NCBI GenBank assembly: GCA_963576725.1
Contig: OY755252.1
Coordinates: forward strand, 50,117,394 to 50,181,393
From: Azorinus chamasolen
Lineage: Eukaryota > Mollusca > Bivalvia > Cardiida > Solecurtidae
Reading direction: 5' to 3'
DNA: 64,000 nucleotides
Position 1 is the stretch's first letter; every line of letters starts with the position of its first letter. Position numbers and translations under genes: made by a program. The notes under the pieces were generated by a model. That model was not told where the DNA came from. It saw only the letters and a list, made by a program, of their open reading frames with translations, and searched no databases. Positions 33,701-44,809 of the stretch are shown here, piece after piece.

Positions 33701-34211
33701 GTTAGTTGTTGTGTCTTGCAAGGAGCAAAACTAATGCTTTGATAAAAAACAAACAAAACAAGTAAACAAACAAAACAAGTAAACAAACAAAACAAGTACA
33801 CGTTTAGCATTTAACGCCTTACTTCATGAATACTCGAATATTGTCGAATAGAGATCTGATCCTACATTTTCTGCTATGGCCAAACACGCCAGTGTTCAAA
33901 CGCAATTATAAAAATATTCACCACGTCACTATCTTCGTACATAATAATTCATGGCGTGAAGATTAATAAAATGTTTCGTCTTGTCAGAAACATTAGAATA
34001 AGGTCTGGCACCAGATGTGCAGATGCGGAAAAGGCAGAGTTATCAAGTAAATGCTTTAGGCAAATGATACAATTTGTGTGTCAAGCATTTAGGACCCTTC
34101 TCAAAAGCTGAGCCTCTAATAAGCTTGTTGGTTTAGATCTACATGTACTCTGTTTACAATGTCTGTGAAGAAATTATGTGCTCATTCTCGCATTGATTAT
34201 ATACAACTTAC

Positions 34212-34388
34212 AGTTTGCGCATTCTGCTTTTCCGGACCACGTGCCATCGTTTTGACATGTAAGAGTGGTCTCCCCTAACATTTCCTTGTTGCCCAAGCAT
34301 TTATCCACGCGTACGACATCTTTGTAGAGGTGCTCGTCTCTAAACGGGTTGAAGCCCGTATCAACGACAGGCGGATCGCCGCACACAA
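34212..34388 (-). CDS. CCP/sushi-domain exon
   Basis: The acceptor is gtttatgttgcag and the donor GTAAGT (after GCAAACT). The exon is 177 bases, phase 1 at both ends, and encodes one CCP module: VCGDPPVVDTGF (Cys1), VDKCLG (Cys2), ETTLTCQNDGTWSG (Cys3 and the conserved Trp) and AECAN (Cys4). CCP modules are about 60-residue beta-sandwich domains held by Cys1-Cys3 and Cys2-Cys4 bonds, found in secreted or membrane-bound adhesion and immune proteins. The neighbouring exon at 34987-35178 on the same strand has compatible phase, so the two should splice together. Confidence 0.85.
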
Positions 34389-34454
34389 CTGCAACATAAA
34401 CAAGTTTGTTTATTTGAATTTCGATTTTCATGATGCCCATTAAGATTAGCTACT

Positions 34455-34660
34455 TACTTCAACAATATTCATGCGAGAAATAATCACACAATGAATCAGC
34501 AGGAGCCGTCTGAGCAGGATCTACTCTGTTTGCCGATGATATAATATAGATCTGGTATTGCAGTTTATGCCATGACCAAATGCTATAATAAAAAATAACT
34601 TATTTTATGTAATTCTTGGTGTAATTATTTCCTCCATGAATATTCATTGAGTGAAGGGTT
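34455..34660 (-). repeat. Hairpin family A copy, reverse orientation, in the CCP intron
   Basis: 'caggagccgtctgagcagga' then 'tctactctgtttgcc', 'tgccatgaccaaat' and 'tatttcctccatgaatattc' are the family blocks in inverted order. It lies in the intron between two CCP exons. Confidence 0.65.
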
Positions 34661-34986
34661 AAGTGGTTGCTTTACAGAAGTTCTACCGTGTATATACACG
34701 TGCTCAGGGTGTATCATGTTCCGATCATGTTTTGAACTATTTTGCATTTGCAAACATCGTCTTCTGCTTCTACTGTCAAATGAACTTTTCTGTAAATTTA
34801 ATTGGAGTATCCAACACGTTGGGTCCTGTCTAGACGTCCAATGCAGCAAGCCCTGTGAGTCGCTTTACAACGACTTCGGGGGTAAAAGAGATAGACATGT
34901 GAAAGAAACTGCAACATTGAAATTACAAACATACGTAACATGCTAAAAATTCAAATAAGAACGTGTGCAGATATAAGATGATATAC

Positions 34987-35178
34987 CTTTTGTGCATTTT
35001 AGTGGATTTGCATCCCACTTTCCCAGATTGCACTGGACGTCTTTCTCCTCCGGTAAGTGTCCGTGTTCACATCTAAGTTTAACCTTTGTTCCGCTGTCTA
35101 TTGATGCTCCGACAAGAAGGAGATCCGATCCCGCCGTGTACATTTGCCCACTATCCACTACTGGCACAGAACATTTTT
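34987..35178 (-). CDS. CCP/sushi-domain exon
   Basis: The acceptor is gcctccctttctgaaa-type (cctttcag on the minus strand) and the donor is AAAAG followed by GTATAT. The exon is 192 bases, phase 1-1. It encodes KCSVPVVDSGQMY (Cys1), TKVKLRCEHGHL (Cys2), EKDVQCNLGKWDAN (Cys3 and Trp) and PLKCTK (Cys4), a complete CCP module. Separated from the next module (34212-34388) by a 598-base intron that contains a hairpin repeat. Confidence 0.85.
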
Positions 35179-35245
35179 CTGAAAGGGAGGCACACGTGTG
35201 ATCTAATATAACACAGTGCATATCTCAACACTCAAATATGAAGTA

Positions 35246-35370
35246 CAGTTGAAACTACTTCGAGATAACAGAAATTCGAGTCATCCGGTTTCTAATCTGA
35301 GCAATTTGTCAAGTTCACAGCTTAATGCAGGTCTAAAGTAATACTGAAAGCTCCTGTATGAGGTACAGGC
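35246..35370. repeat. Half copy of the pogo-like MITE
   Basis: TACAGTTGAAACTACTTCGA at the left, then 'cgagtcatccggtttctaat' and 'cagcttaatgcaggtctaa', matches one half of the MITE at 61079-61376. The other half is replaced by the 29-bp array. Confidence 0.65.
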
Positions 35371-35423
35371 TTAATATCATTTAGTACACGTATATGTTCT
35401 TTTCATGTACTTGACAATGCACG

Positions 35424-35690
35424 CCAGGAAATATAAATGTATGATCCAACCTGTAGTAAATATAAATGTATGGTCCAACCTGTAGTAAATATAAATGTAT
35501 GGTCCAACCTGTAGTAAATATAAATGTATGGTCCAACCTGTAGTAAATATCAATGTATTGTCCAACCTGTAGTAAATATAAATGTATGGTCCAACCTGTA
35601 GTAAATATCAATGTATGGTCCAACCTGTAGTAAATATAAATGCATGGTCAAGCCGGTAGTAAATATAAATGTATGGTCAAGCCTGTTGTA
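35424..35690. repeat. 29-bp tandem repeat, 9 units
   Basis: Units of 'gtagtaaatataaatgtatg' plus 'gtccaacct', with 'tcaa' and 'ccgg' variants in the last units. The short open frames are array artefacts. Confidence 0.93.
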
Positions 35691-35697
35691 AATATAT

Positions 35698-36440
35698 AAG
35701 AATTACTATGCTAGTAGTTTGGAAGTTCAGCTGTATTTTGGCGAGTTAGAACAGTTGTTAAATGCGAGCCTTGGCGAGCATTTAATTACTTTTCTGACGA
35801 GCCAAAATACAGCTGAACTTCCAAACTACTAGCATAGTAATTCTTTTATCATGCAACACCAAGAAAAATGAAAAAAAAGGAAGAAAAAGAAAGATTGCTA
35901 AAGCGGTTTCGTCCCCTGAATGAAAATATGTTTACTACTGTTTATCAATATGTTTGCTATGCTGTAGGCTGAATGCGATATTTATCATGCAACGTCACAA
36001 AATACAGTCAAATCCTACTAGCATAATATTTTCCACGTCGACGCTGTATTTTGTGAGGTATAGTGCATGTGTACTGACCCGACTGGAATGCAAGTTTGGT
36101 TCAGCCAATAGGAGGAAAACAGAAGAACGAAAAAGGCATAAGTAAACATAAACATCAAATTAACACATTTTCTCACCTTTGTCTCAACTATCTGTCCATA
36201 TAAAAGGATTAAATCAAGTTTGTTTATGTTGTAAAAGTCGATGACGTCACTGCATGCCAATATGACGTCACGTAATTCGTACTTGCATGCATTTTCATTC
36301 AGGGGACGAAACCGCTTTAGCAATCTTTCTTTTTCTTCATTTTTTCATTTTTCTTGGTGTTGCATGATAAAAGAATTACTATGCTAGTAGTTTGGAAGTT
36401 CAGCTGTATTTTGGCTCGTCAGAAAAGTAGTTAAATGCTC
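35698..36440. mobile_element. Large inverted-repeat element with nested hairpin
   Basis: Arms of about 150 bp (ttactatgctagtagtttgg, aagaaagattgctaaagcgg and gtttcgtcccctgaatg) at 35780-35930 are mirrored at 36290-36440. A further copy of the terminal part lies inverted at 35698-35770, so the left end itself folds into a hairpin. The middle (35930-36290) has no recognisable gene. Confidence 0.8.
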
Positions 36441-36494
36441 GCCTTATATTTGATTGGTTGACCTTTGAACTACTGCGGGTGAATGAGTGATTAC

Positions 36495-36560
36495 CTTTGC
36501 AAACAGTTTAGATCCAGATGAGACGAGGAGTAACTCGGCGACTCATCAGGACCCGAACGG
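36495..36560. repeat. Hairpin of the 'gcaaacagtttagatcc' family
   Basis: Arms 'cagatgagacgaggagta' and 'tcggcgactcatcaggac' flank a short centre. The same hairpin type occurs at 3706, 25545, 27105, 32085, 48573 and 48717. Confidence 0.6.
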
Positions 36561-36691
36561 TTTGAAACACAGACTGCCTTGTTGAAAAGAAATGCAAGAT
36601 AAATCCACTGTCGATGATATTGTCAACCGACTAAAGCTGGCTCATCAGGCTTAAGGTTAATATATGAAGACATATTCCCTTGCGTGTATGT

Positions 36692-37165
36692 ATTTTAATC
36701 ATTTACTCCATTAACATTAATGTAAGAAATTATGACGTCATGAATATTTATTAGATTTACCTGTTATAATAGTTCGTGGATACAGACAGAAACTATAGAA
36801 TTATATCTATATTTATACCATAAGCAAACAGAGCAGACACTGATCTGAGTCTCTATAAGAGGAACCGTCCTATCTGGACCTTCTCTATTTACAAAGGCGT
36901 AGAAAGGCGTATTTATAGAGTAAAGGGTTAATCATTGCCATATTCATGTAAGCTATAACGACGTCATGCATATCTATTATCTGATTTTTTATACAAGCAT
37001 ATGTACGTATGGTATTGTTGTACTATTAGAAGTAAGATCTACCATAATTTCATCAGCAAACACAGCATATCCTGATCCGACGGCTCCAACAGGAGTCATC
37101 TGAAATTGGTCTAATCTGTTTCCAATAGCATGAAAAGGTGTTTATATTGAAGAAAGTGTTATTTT
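36692..37165 (+). repeat. Two tandem copies of hairpin family A
   Basis: Copy one (36692-36930) and copy two (36930-37165) follow head to tail. Each runs 'aagaaattatgacgtcatga', 'agaattatatctata', 'aagcaaacagagcaga', a palindrome with 'aggaaccgtcc' or 'aggagtcatct' at its centre, and 'tttatagagtaaagggtta'. Copy two has a diverged right end. The pair suggests tandem insertion or duplication. Confidence 0.8.
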
Positions 37166-37204
37166 ACTAGAGAATGTTGATATCGCTAAAATGTGGTATT
37201 AATC

Positions 37205-37822
37205 TGAACATTATCCATGTCTAAGTGTTCCATCTCCTGAAGCTAGCTTCACTAACGTTATTTATGTCTAAGTGTTCCATCTCCTGAAGCTAGCTTCACT
37301 ACCGTTATCCATGTCTAAGTGTTCCATCTCCTGAAGCTAGCTTCACTACCGTTATCCATGTCTAAGTGTTCCATCTCCTGAAGCTAGCTTCACTACCGTT
37401 ATCTATGTCTAAGTGTTCCATCTCCTGAAACTAGCTTAACTAACGTTATCTATGTCTAAGTGTTCCATCTCCTGAAACTAGCTTAACTAACGTTATCCAT
37501 GTCTAAGTGTTCCATCTCCTGAAACTAGCTTAATTAACGTTATCCATGTCTAACTGGTTTTCTATCGCTCCTCATTTTTTTCTAATTTCTATTCTATTTA
37601 CCTCTTTCCCCTCTACATCTTTAACATAGAAGGGCAGGTAGGTAGAGTGAGATGACAGAGAGATCGCCACGGAGCTTAATTAACGTTATCCATGTCTAAC
37701 TGGTTTTCTATCGCTCCTCATTTTTTTTCTAATTTCTATTCTATTTACCTCTTTCCCCTCTACATCTTTAACATAGAAGGGCAGGTAGGTAGAGTGAGAT
37801 GACAGAGAAATCGCCACGGAGT
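37205..37822. repeat. 47-bp minisatellite followed by a duplicated 146-bp unit
   Basis: 37205-37550 has about seven units of 'gttatccatgtctaagtg' with 'ttccatctcctgaagctag'. It then passes into a pyrimidine-rich unit (ctggttttctatcgctcc to 'gagatcgccacggag') that is present twice, at 37531-37676 and 37677-37822. A fragment of the 47-bp unit reappears at 41566-41640. Confidence 0.88.
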
Positions 37823-37837
37823 CGACCTCTTGCACAA

Positions 37838-38292
37838 CAGTGAATTTGTTAAGAATGTTCACCTTGTAATAATTGCTATTGCGGGTGGGTTACAACACAA
37901 CCTGTAACATGTAAACTTGCTTCTTTCTTGATTTCCGAACTCCTTAGATTACTTCGTCCTGCAGGAAGTGTCTTGTGGATGGTTACTTCTGTCTTGCGGA
38001 TGGTTACTCTGTCTTGCGGATGGTTGCTCTGTCTTGCGGATGGTTACTCTGTCTTGCGGATGGTTACTCTGTCTTGCGGATGGTTACTTCTATCTTGCGG
38101 ATGGTTACTCTGTCTTGCGGATGGTTACTCTGTCTTGCGGATGGTGAATTTATAAGAAATGTTCACCTCGTAATGATTGTATTGCGGGTGGGGCACACCA
38201 CAACATGGAATGCGTAAGCTTGCTTCTTTTTTATATTTCTGAATTTCTTAGATTACTCGTCCTGCAAGAACTGAATTGCGGATGTTTACTCG
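37838..38292 (+). repeat. Two 150-bp direct repeats around a 20-bp array
   Basis: 'aagaatgttcacc...attgcgggtggg...ttgcttctttc' occurs at about 37850 and again, diverged, at about 38155. Between them (37966-38145) is a 20-bp array of tgtcttgcggatggttactc, about nine units. They lie directly upstream of the decayed CR1-like element, in the position of its 5' UTR. Confidence 0.8.
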
Positions 38293-38399
38293 GTTTTCCT
38301 AGTTAAAAGAACACACAGCGGAATACGCTTTTTGAACAGTCCTGTAAATGTAGCCTCGTTTTGATGCCTGTCATTGTTTACTTCCGGTGGAGAAATGAA

Positions 38400-41340
38400 C
38401 ACGAAGTTTGAACATGTTTGACAACTATATTTCCTTCTTCCTTGTATCTGCAGTGCTACTACTGACGAAAGCCTCCTCAAGGTATGATTCTGAGAGCTCA
38501 AACTCACTCAATGATTACAAACAATGCTTCATACGACCTGCACATGTCGCTTTGTCTCTACCTATGCAGCTTATAGTGTCCATGCAGGCATCAATGTCCA
38601 AGAAAAAGGGCCCTGTATGTCGCGAGAAACCTGTTCTCCTGTACCTATGTATCTTACTCCTAGCCCATCCTATGCACCTGAACCGAACCTAGGTTCTAGG
38701 TCGCCAAAGTTTCCTTGTGGCGTTTATGAACGAGCAGGGGTGCAATGCGATACCTGTAAAGTATGATACCATCAAAACTGTATGGGCATGAATGATAACG
38801 TCTACAAGGCCCTGCACAACTGCACCTGGGAATATGTGCAGTGTGGTTTCCCAAATGTTTCCTCTAGTCTCTTCTTTAGTTCCACTTTTTTTGAAACGTC
38901 AAATGTCTATTGTCCGTGGGCTTTAGTAACAAGTCACGTGACTTCAGTTTCGAATTTGACAACCCCTGAGCCACCTCCTCCCCAAGCAGAGTTGTCATTC
39001 AAGGAATTAATGCCGCCAGTATCCCACAGAACCGACTAGAATTACAGACCAGTCTGAGTCTACATTATATATTTTCTTTACTGATAACAGCTCCCTAGTA
39101 AGTACTGTAGAGGTAGTTCCGGGAATTTCTGACCACGAAGCCGTGTATGTGGAGACCTGTCTTCGCCCACATAAGTACCTTTCCAGAAACCAAAAGTGTT
39201 TCTTTACATAAAGGCCAATTATGACACACTGGAGACTAATCTTCGACAGCTCCACGTTGAGATGACAACCTCACATGGTACTAAAGTAAACACCCTTTGA
39301 TCTGTCTTCAAGAAGCACATTACACGACTCAAGCAGGAACACACTCAGAGCAAAACAATCAAAGGTCATAAACAGAGGAAGCCGTTGGTTGACAGAAAAG
39401 TAAGAGCTGTCATTCGGAAACAACAGAAGCTATTCACAATAATGAAAAATACCAAGAGTGAGAGTGACGTCAGAAAGTATAAGGAACACAGATCAGCATT
39501 ACAGAAACTCGAACGACAAACCTATTTCATATACATTAATTCGCTAATCGAAAACGATAAACCGACGAATGCAGACCAACTACGCAGAAAAAAATTGGAA
39601 CTACATTAAGTCGTTGAGGAAAGACAACACAGGCATTTTACCGCTAAAACTTCTGAGCCGGCTTTTTTATTCACCTGAAGACAAGGCAGATATTCTGAAC
39701 AGGCAATATATGTCAGTGTTCACTGTGGAAGACCAGGAAGACGTCCCTAGTCCCCCAGGTAACCCATTGGCATCAATGGAAGAGATTGTTGTGACCACAG
39801 AAGGCATTGAGAAGGTCCTGCGCAACACCAACACCAGGAAAGCATCTGGGCCAGATCTAATTCCAAGTCGTATCCTTAAGGAATGTACAATAGAGTTGGC
39901 ACCAATCTTGACCTTGATCTTCAATAGCTCAATACAGCAAGGGACGGTATCTGATGACTGGCGTCATGCAAATGTCACTACAATTTATAAGAAAGGCGCC
40001 CGCCATGATGCTGCCAACTATAGACCAGTCTCTCTGACCTGCCATTGTTGCAAGCTGCTAGAGCATATTCTAGTGAGTAACATTATGAAGCACCTTGATG
40101 AGCACCAGGTCCCGAATGATTGCCAGCATGGCTTCAGAGCACGTAGAAGCTGCAAAACTCAACTACTGACACTCTACCATCAGCTTGCTGCTGCACTTGA
40201 CATAAGGTTCCAGACGGACATGATCGTCTTAGATTTCAGCAAGGCGTTTGATAAAAGTGTCTCACAAACGGCTGTTGAATAAGGTCAACCATTATGGTAT
40301 ACGAGGTAACACACACCGGCGGATACAATCATTCCTCACAAGCAGAACCCAGCAGGTACTTGTTGAGGTCCAAGCATCGGAGACAGTTCCTGTCACCAGT
40401 GGCGTACCTCAGGGGTCAGTATTGGCCAATTGCTCTTTCTGATCTTCATAAATGACCTCCCTGAGTGCGTCAAATCAAATACAAGACTGTTTGCTGATGA
40501 CTTTATCCTCTATCGCCAAATCCATTCAGAAGCAGATCAAGTACAACTGCAAGAAGATCTTGATTCTCTGGCAACCTGAGAAAAGGTGTGGGTTATGGAG
40601 TTTCACCCCCAGAAATGCAGTGTACTTAAAGTCTCTAGATCCAGAAACAGCAGGAATTACTCATACTACCTAAAAGGTACATGGCTAGCGGAAGATAGTA
40701 GCACAAAATATCTCGGAGTAGATATCCAGTCAAATCTAGCCTGAAGGGAACATATCGATAGATCCACGAAAAAAGCAAACAACATGCTGGGGTTTCTTCG
40801 AAGAAATCTCTACAGGGCTACAGAGGAGATCAAAATAAATGCTTTCAAAGCTATTGTGAGGCCTCATCTGGAGTACTGTAGCTCGGTTTGGAGCCCCTAC
40901 AAAAAAGATCTGGTTCATCAAATTGAAATGGTACAGCGTAGGGCAGCCCGTTTCGTCACCAATAGGCATAGAATACAAGTAGCGTAACTGACATGCTAGA
41001 CTACCTAGAGTGGAAATCCCTGGAATCCCACGAGAAAAGGTCCAAACCATCATGCTGTACAAGATGGTCAATCACCTAGTGGACATTCCATCATCACACT
41101 ATCTGTCAAAACTTTCTTCCTGGACGAGGTAAGCACACAATCTTCGATTCCACCAATACTCCATATCTACTGACTACTTTAGACATAGCTTCTTCCCAAG
41201 AGTCATACCTTGTGGAACACACTCCCAGCAAGAATGACCGAGGCTCCCTCTTTGGCATACATGAAGAGGGAGATGTTAGTTCAGCCCTTCTAAGGAGAAT
41301 TGCCATCCCAACTACAACACCTCAGTATTTGGAGTGAGCT
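38400..41340 (+). mobile_element. Decayed CR1/L2-like element (relative of element 1)
   Basis: Remnants in order: a hydrophobic N-terminus (38408), a PHD piece (GVYERAGVQCDTCKV, stop, then YHQNCMGMNDNVYKALHN), a short endonuclease tail (VVPGISDHEAVYVE at 39115) and most of the RT. Much of the endonuclease is missing between about 38900 and 39030. Many stops and shifts. Confidence 0.85.
39385..41340 (+). pseudogene. Reverse transcriptase remnant of the decayed CR1-like element
   Basis: RT blocks in several frames: NTRKASGPDLIPSRIL, WRHANVTTIYKKGARH, NYRPVSLTCHCCKLLEHI, CQHGFRARRSCKTQLL, VLDFSKAFDK (then a frameshift at 40258), VTSGVPQGSVL (another break), LFADDFILYRQ (40490), TKYLGVDIQSN, and the C-terminal SSVWSPY and VQRRAARFVTN (40945). 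At least five frame changes or stops are visible. It is close in motif wording to element 1, so the same clade. Confidence 0.88.
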
Positions 41341-41565
41341 GTACCAGCGGGACTTTGTGTCCTGGTAGCGCCACGCAAGTCGGATTGGTCTGTCTTATGG
41401 GGGTGTTGTAGTTGGATGATCTTTACTTTTCTACCTTTTAACTTTTGCAATCCGTTTTCTCGACCGCACTTTTTCTACCTTTACTATTTTCACTTTTCTT
41501 AGCGCACCGTCATAGTATAGTCAATATTGACTGTTTGACGTACAGTATAGATGTAGAGAGAAGTC

Positions 41566-41640
41566 TTTCATCTCCTGAAACTAGCTGAATTAACGCTATC
41601 CATGTCTAAATGTTCCATCTGGAATTAGCTGAAGTAACTA
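41566..41640. repeat. Fragment of the 47-bp minisatellite
   Basis: 'catctcctgaaactagctga' and 'gctatccatgtctaaatg' match units at 37205-37550, on the other side of the CR1-like element. This suggests that the element inserted in, and split, an older array. Confidence 0.7.
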
Positions 41641-41990
41641 GAAATTTTGCTGGAGGATAAGTTCGTTAACAATTATTTTTATTGTTTGCTAAATTCTTGC
41701 GATTTTAGGCAAAATGCAACATTAATGAGAAGTCTGATAAATAAGGAATTTTTAAGGAGTCTAAACACTGGATGTAAAGGCTATATCGAGTTTGTAGACA
41801 AAATTTAACCCACTTTGTATTACAGTAAAACCTCGAGTCTACGAACTTTTAGTAATGAAGAATTTATATCATTTAAGACAGGTGGCTGCTTAATGTAGGG
41901 TTAAAGTCATGCAGAAAGCTCATAGATGAATTTTCTGTTTGACTTTCACCCTGCATTACGCTGTGTTAAAGATCAATAAATGGTACATAA
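41641..41990. other. MITE arm of the 'gcttaatgtag' type, otherwise nothing
   Basis: 41820-41965 has 'acagtaaaacctcgagtc' (pogo-like TIR), then 'aggtggctgcttaatg' and 'tgactttcaccctgcatt' as inverted halves. The rest is AT-rich with no gene. Confidence 0.5.
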
Positions 41991-41994
41991 TTAT

Positions 41995-42200
41995 CGTGTT
42001 TTCACTTTATGTACTTATCAAAGCAACAGGTTAATGTGCGTACTCAAATACTACGATCATCATTTCTAAACCAAAACCTTTGTCATGACCACTCTTTTGA
42101 ATCGTCTCTTCGTGAGTGGTCATTACATAGGGTTCGGTTGAGGAAATAAAGGAATTATTCTTGAACATTCTTTGTTTTACGCATCTTTTCTGGGCCACTG
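41995..42200. repeat. Palindromic repeat family C, copy 1
   Basis: 'gcgtactcaaatact' then 'tgaccactcttttgaatcg' and 'cgtgagtggtcatta', with 'ggaaataaaggaattattct' and 'ttacgcatcttttc'. The same order is seen at 61396-61600 and 62197-62365. Confidence 0.7.
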
Positions 42201-42329
42201 TACTTATAAATTTCATACTTAATTCAATTTATATATGCAACTTAAAAATATTCCTTCGCATTTAGCACGACACCTGACAAGACTCAAGCCGACTGCTACT
42301 TAGTCTAACGTTAAAACACATTCTCTCCT

Positions 42330-42470
42330 AGACTATTTCTAGACCCAACCTCTTTGAATAAATAAACCGAAAAGGAGCATTTACTAGAATTGTATAGTTT
42401 TGAAACCATTGTGATAAATAGAGCATTTGCTCCTATAGAGTTTCAAAAGGCGTCAGTAGGAGGGAATGGG
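42330..42470. repeat. Hairpin family B copy
   Basis: Blocks 'cctctttgaataaataaacc', 'gaaaaggagcatttactaga', 'gaaaccattgtgataaatag' and 'agcatttgctcctatag'. Half of the palindrome is present; the other half is lost against the 48-bp array. Confidence 0.7.
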
Positions 42471-43455
42471 TTAATACAACTATATACATAAACCTGATTA
42501 CATGTAGGAGGGAATGGGTTAATACAACTACAGATATAAACCTGAGTACATGTAGGAGGGAATGGGTTAATACAACTACATACATAAACCTAATTACATG
42601 TAAGAGGGAATGGGTTAATACAACTCCAGACATAAACCTGATTACATGTAGGAGGGAATGGGTTAATACAACTCTAGACATAAACCTGATCACATGTAGG
42701 AGGGAATGGGTTATTACAACTATAGACATAAACCTTATTACATGTAGAATTGGATTGGTTAATGCAACTACAGACATAAACCTGATTACATATACATATA
42801 GAAGGGAATGGGTTAATACAACTATAAATATAAACCTGATTACATGTAGGAGGGAATGCGTTAATACATCTATAGATATAAATCTGATTAAATGTAGGAG
42901 GGAATGGGTTTATACAACAACAAACATAAACCTGATTACATGTAGGAGGGAACGTGTTAATACAACTATAAACATAAACCTGATTACGTATATGAGGGAA
43001 TGGGTTAATACAACTATAGACATAACCCTGATTACATGTAGGAGGGAATTGGTTAATGCAACTATAGACATAAACCTGATTACATGTAAGAGGGAATGGG
43101 TTAATACAACTACAGAAATAAACATGACATGATTACATGTAGGAGGGAAAGGGTTAATACAACTACAGACATAAACATGGTTCCATGTAAGAGGGAATGG
43201 GTTAATACAACTACATACATAAACCTAATTACATGTAGGAGGGAATGTGTTAATACACCTATATACATAAACCTGGGTTAATACAACTATAGGCATAAAC
43301 CTAATTACATGTAGGAGGGAATGGGTTAATATAACTACATATATTAACCTGCTTACATGTAGGAGGGAATGGGTTAATACAATTATAGACATAAACCTGA
43401 TTACATGTAGGAGGGAATGGGTTAATACAACTACAGACATAAACCTGATTACATT
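42450..43455. repeat. 48-bp minisatellite, about 20 units
   Basis: Units of 'catgtaggagggaatggg' with 'ttaatacaac' and 'agacataaacctgatta'. Unit length is a multiple of three, so long frames stay open on both strands (16-residue repeats); these are not genes. Some units are shortened (about 43270). Confidence 0.93.
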
Positions 43456-43469
43456 TTATCATGTTTAAT

Positions 43470-43935
43470 CCTTTTACTGTTTACTTTATTAATTTTCATG
43501 TAAGAAATAATGACGTTATGAATATCAATAATATTATCATTTTTATAATGGCATATGAACAGCGGAAACCTTGGTCGTGCAAGAAACTATAGAGTCATAT
43601 CTATAATAGTTCAAAGCAACAGAACAGACCCTGATCAGAAAGCGTTATAGGAACCTCTGATCTGGGTCTTCTCTGTTCGAAAAGGTGTATTTATGGAGGA
43701 AAGGGTTAAGGAGGTTGTGCCATTTATACACCTTTTAATGCATTTGCATTCAGAGTAGATCCAGTCAAGGCTACCCCTATAGGAGCTGTCTGAACAGGGA
43801 CTGCTCTGTTTGCTGATATAAATTTATAAGATAGATATGACTCTACAGTTCCTTCCATGGCCAAATATGTGATTAATACTATTAATTATGACATTGTTTC
43901 TTAATTGAATATTCACTGACAAAAGAATTAAAATT
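43470..43935. repeat. Two inverted copies of hairpin family A
   Basis: Copy one (43470-43712, plus sense) and copy two (43738-43930, minus sense) face each other. Copy two has 'ctacccctataggagctgtc' and 'ggactgctctgtttgctga', then 'ccatggccaaatatg'. Together they form a larger inverted repeat next to the CCP exon. Confidence 0.75.
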
Positions 43936-44015
43936 ACATAGAAAAATGTTTGAATAGGCGATACGCGTATTTAGTTATAGTACGAGAAGGCTATGATGAT
44001 ATATGAATATTGTAC

Positions 44016-44207
44016 TTGGAGAGCAAACAGGCACTGAAGGATGCCATTGTCCCACTTCGTCGCATGTGAATGTATCGGTTATCAGTTTTGTGTCTGTATC
44101 CTGTCTCAACTTCTCATAGCCATCCACACAGGTCACCGTGTACACTCTGAAATGGGTCGGATGACTTGTCACAGTGGCTTCGGCTATCAGAGGACACAGG
44201 GAATCAA
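44016..44207 (-). CDS. CCP/sushi-domain exon
   Basis: The acceptor is ttttatatttcag and the donor CTCCAA then GTACAA (weaker than consensus). The exon is 192 bases, phase 1-1. It encodes DSLCPLIAEATV (Cys1), FRVYTVTCVDGYEKL (Cys2), TDTFTCDEVGQWHPS (Cys3 and Trp) and VPVCSP (Cys4). Same strand, phase and length as the 34987 exon, so probably the same gene, with an 8.8-kb intron filled by arrays and a CR1-like element. Confidence 0.83.
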
Positions 44208-44254
44208 CTGAAATATAAAACAAAACTCAAATCATATGTGAAATATATAATGTG

Positions 44255-44445
44255 CACACTAGACCAGTGCCTATCATGTATCATTTCACGCTCATGTTTA
44301 CTAATGTCCACACTAGACCAGTGCCTATGTCCGCACTAGACCAGTGCCTATCAGGTATCATTTCACGTTCATGTTTACTAATGTCCACACTAGACCAGTG
44401 CCTATGTCCACACTAGACCAGTGCCTATCATGTATCAGCAATGAT
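44255..44445. repeat. Short tandem duplication
   Basis: 'cactagaccagtgcctat' occurs five times with 'catgtatcatttcacg' and 'tcatgtttactaatgtc' between copies, in a unit of about 90 bp. Confidence 0.8.
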
Positions 44446-44454
44446 TTAACATGC

Positions 44455-44701
44455 GCCAAAGTAGTGAAGGCTACATTGATTTCCCTCTGATGCTTTGCAT
44501 AGTTTAAAGGGGGAAATACTTCATAAAACTTTCTGAAGCGTGACACTATTGTGCATGAAGGAAGTGTTAATAGATTAGCGTACTTTTTAAGTGCTTCTGT
44601 AGTGTGATTTGACGGAAAAAAGTGACATTAATAATTCATTTTTTGTGCAGTACTGGTTTTTTAAATTCAAATGGGTGTGCCTCAGGCAGCATTAGGATAT
44701 A
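44455..44701. repeat. Segment duplicated at 62443-62670
   Basis: 'ccaaagtagtgaaggctac', 'cataaaactttctgaagcg', 'tgtgatttgacgg' and 'ttttttaaattcaaatg' match 62443-62670 in the same order, at roughly 80% by eye. Each copy lies a few hundred bases upstream (in minus-strand sense) of a CCP exon. Confidence 0.8.
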
Positions 44702-44809
44702 CAGGTGGAGAGCGGATTAGTTCAACACAATTACAGTTACAATATACCAGGTGTGATCTTTCCATTACAGGGCAATTATCGCCTATTTTAATAACCCTAC
44801 AACCTAGTA

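Noticed and set aside
36018..36323. 101-codon minus-strand frame with hydrophobic stretch
   Set aside because: It overlaps the arm of an inverted-repeat element and has no gene-like signals.
42433..43440. Long frames on both strands of the 48-bp array
   Set aside because: The unit is a multiple of three and lacks stops; the frames start and end with the array.
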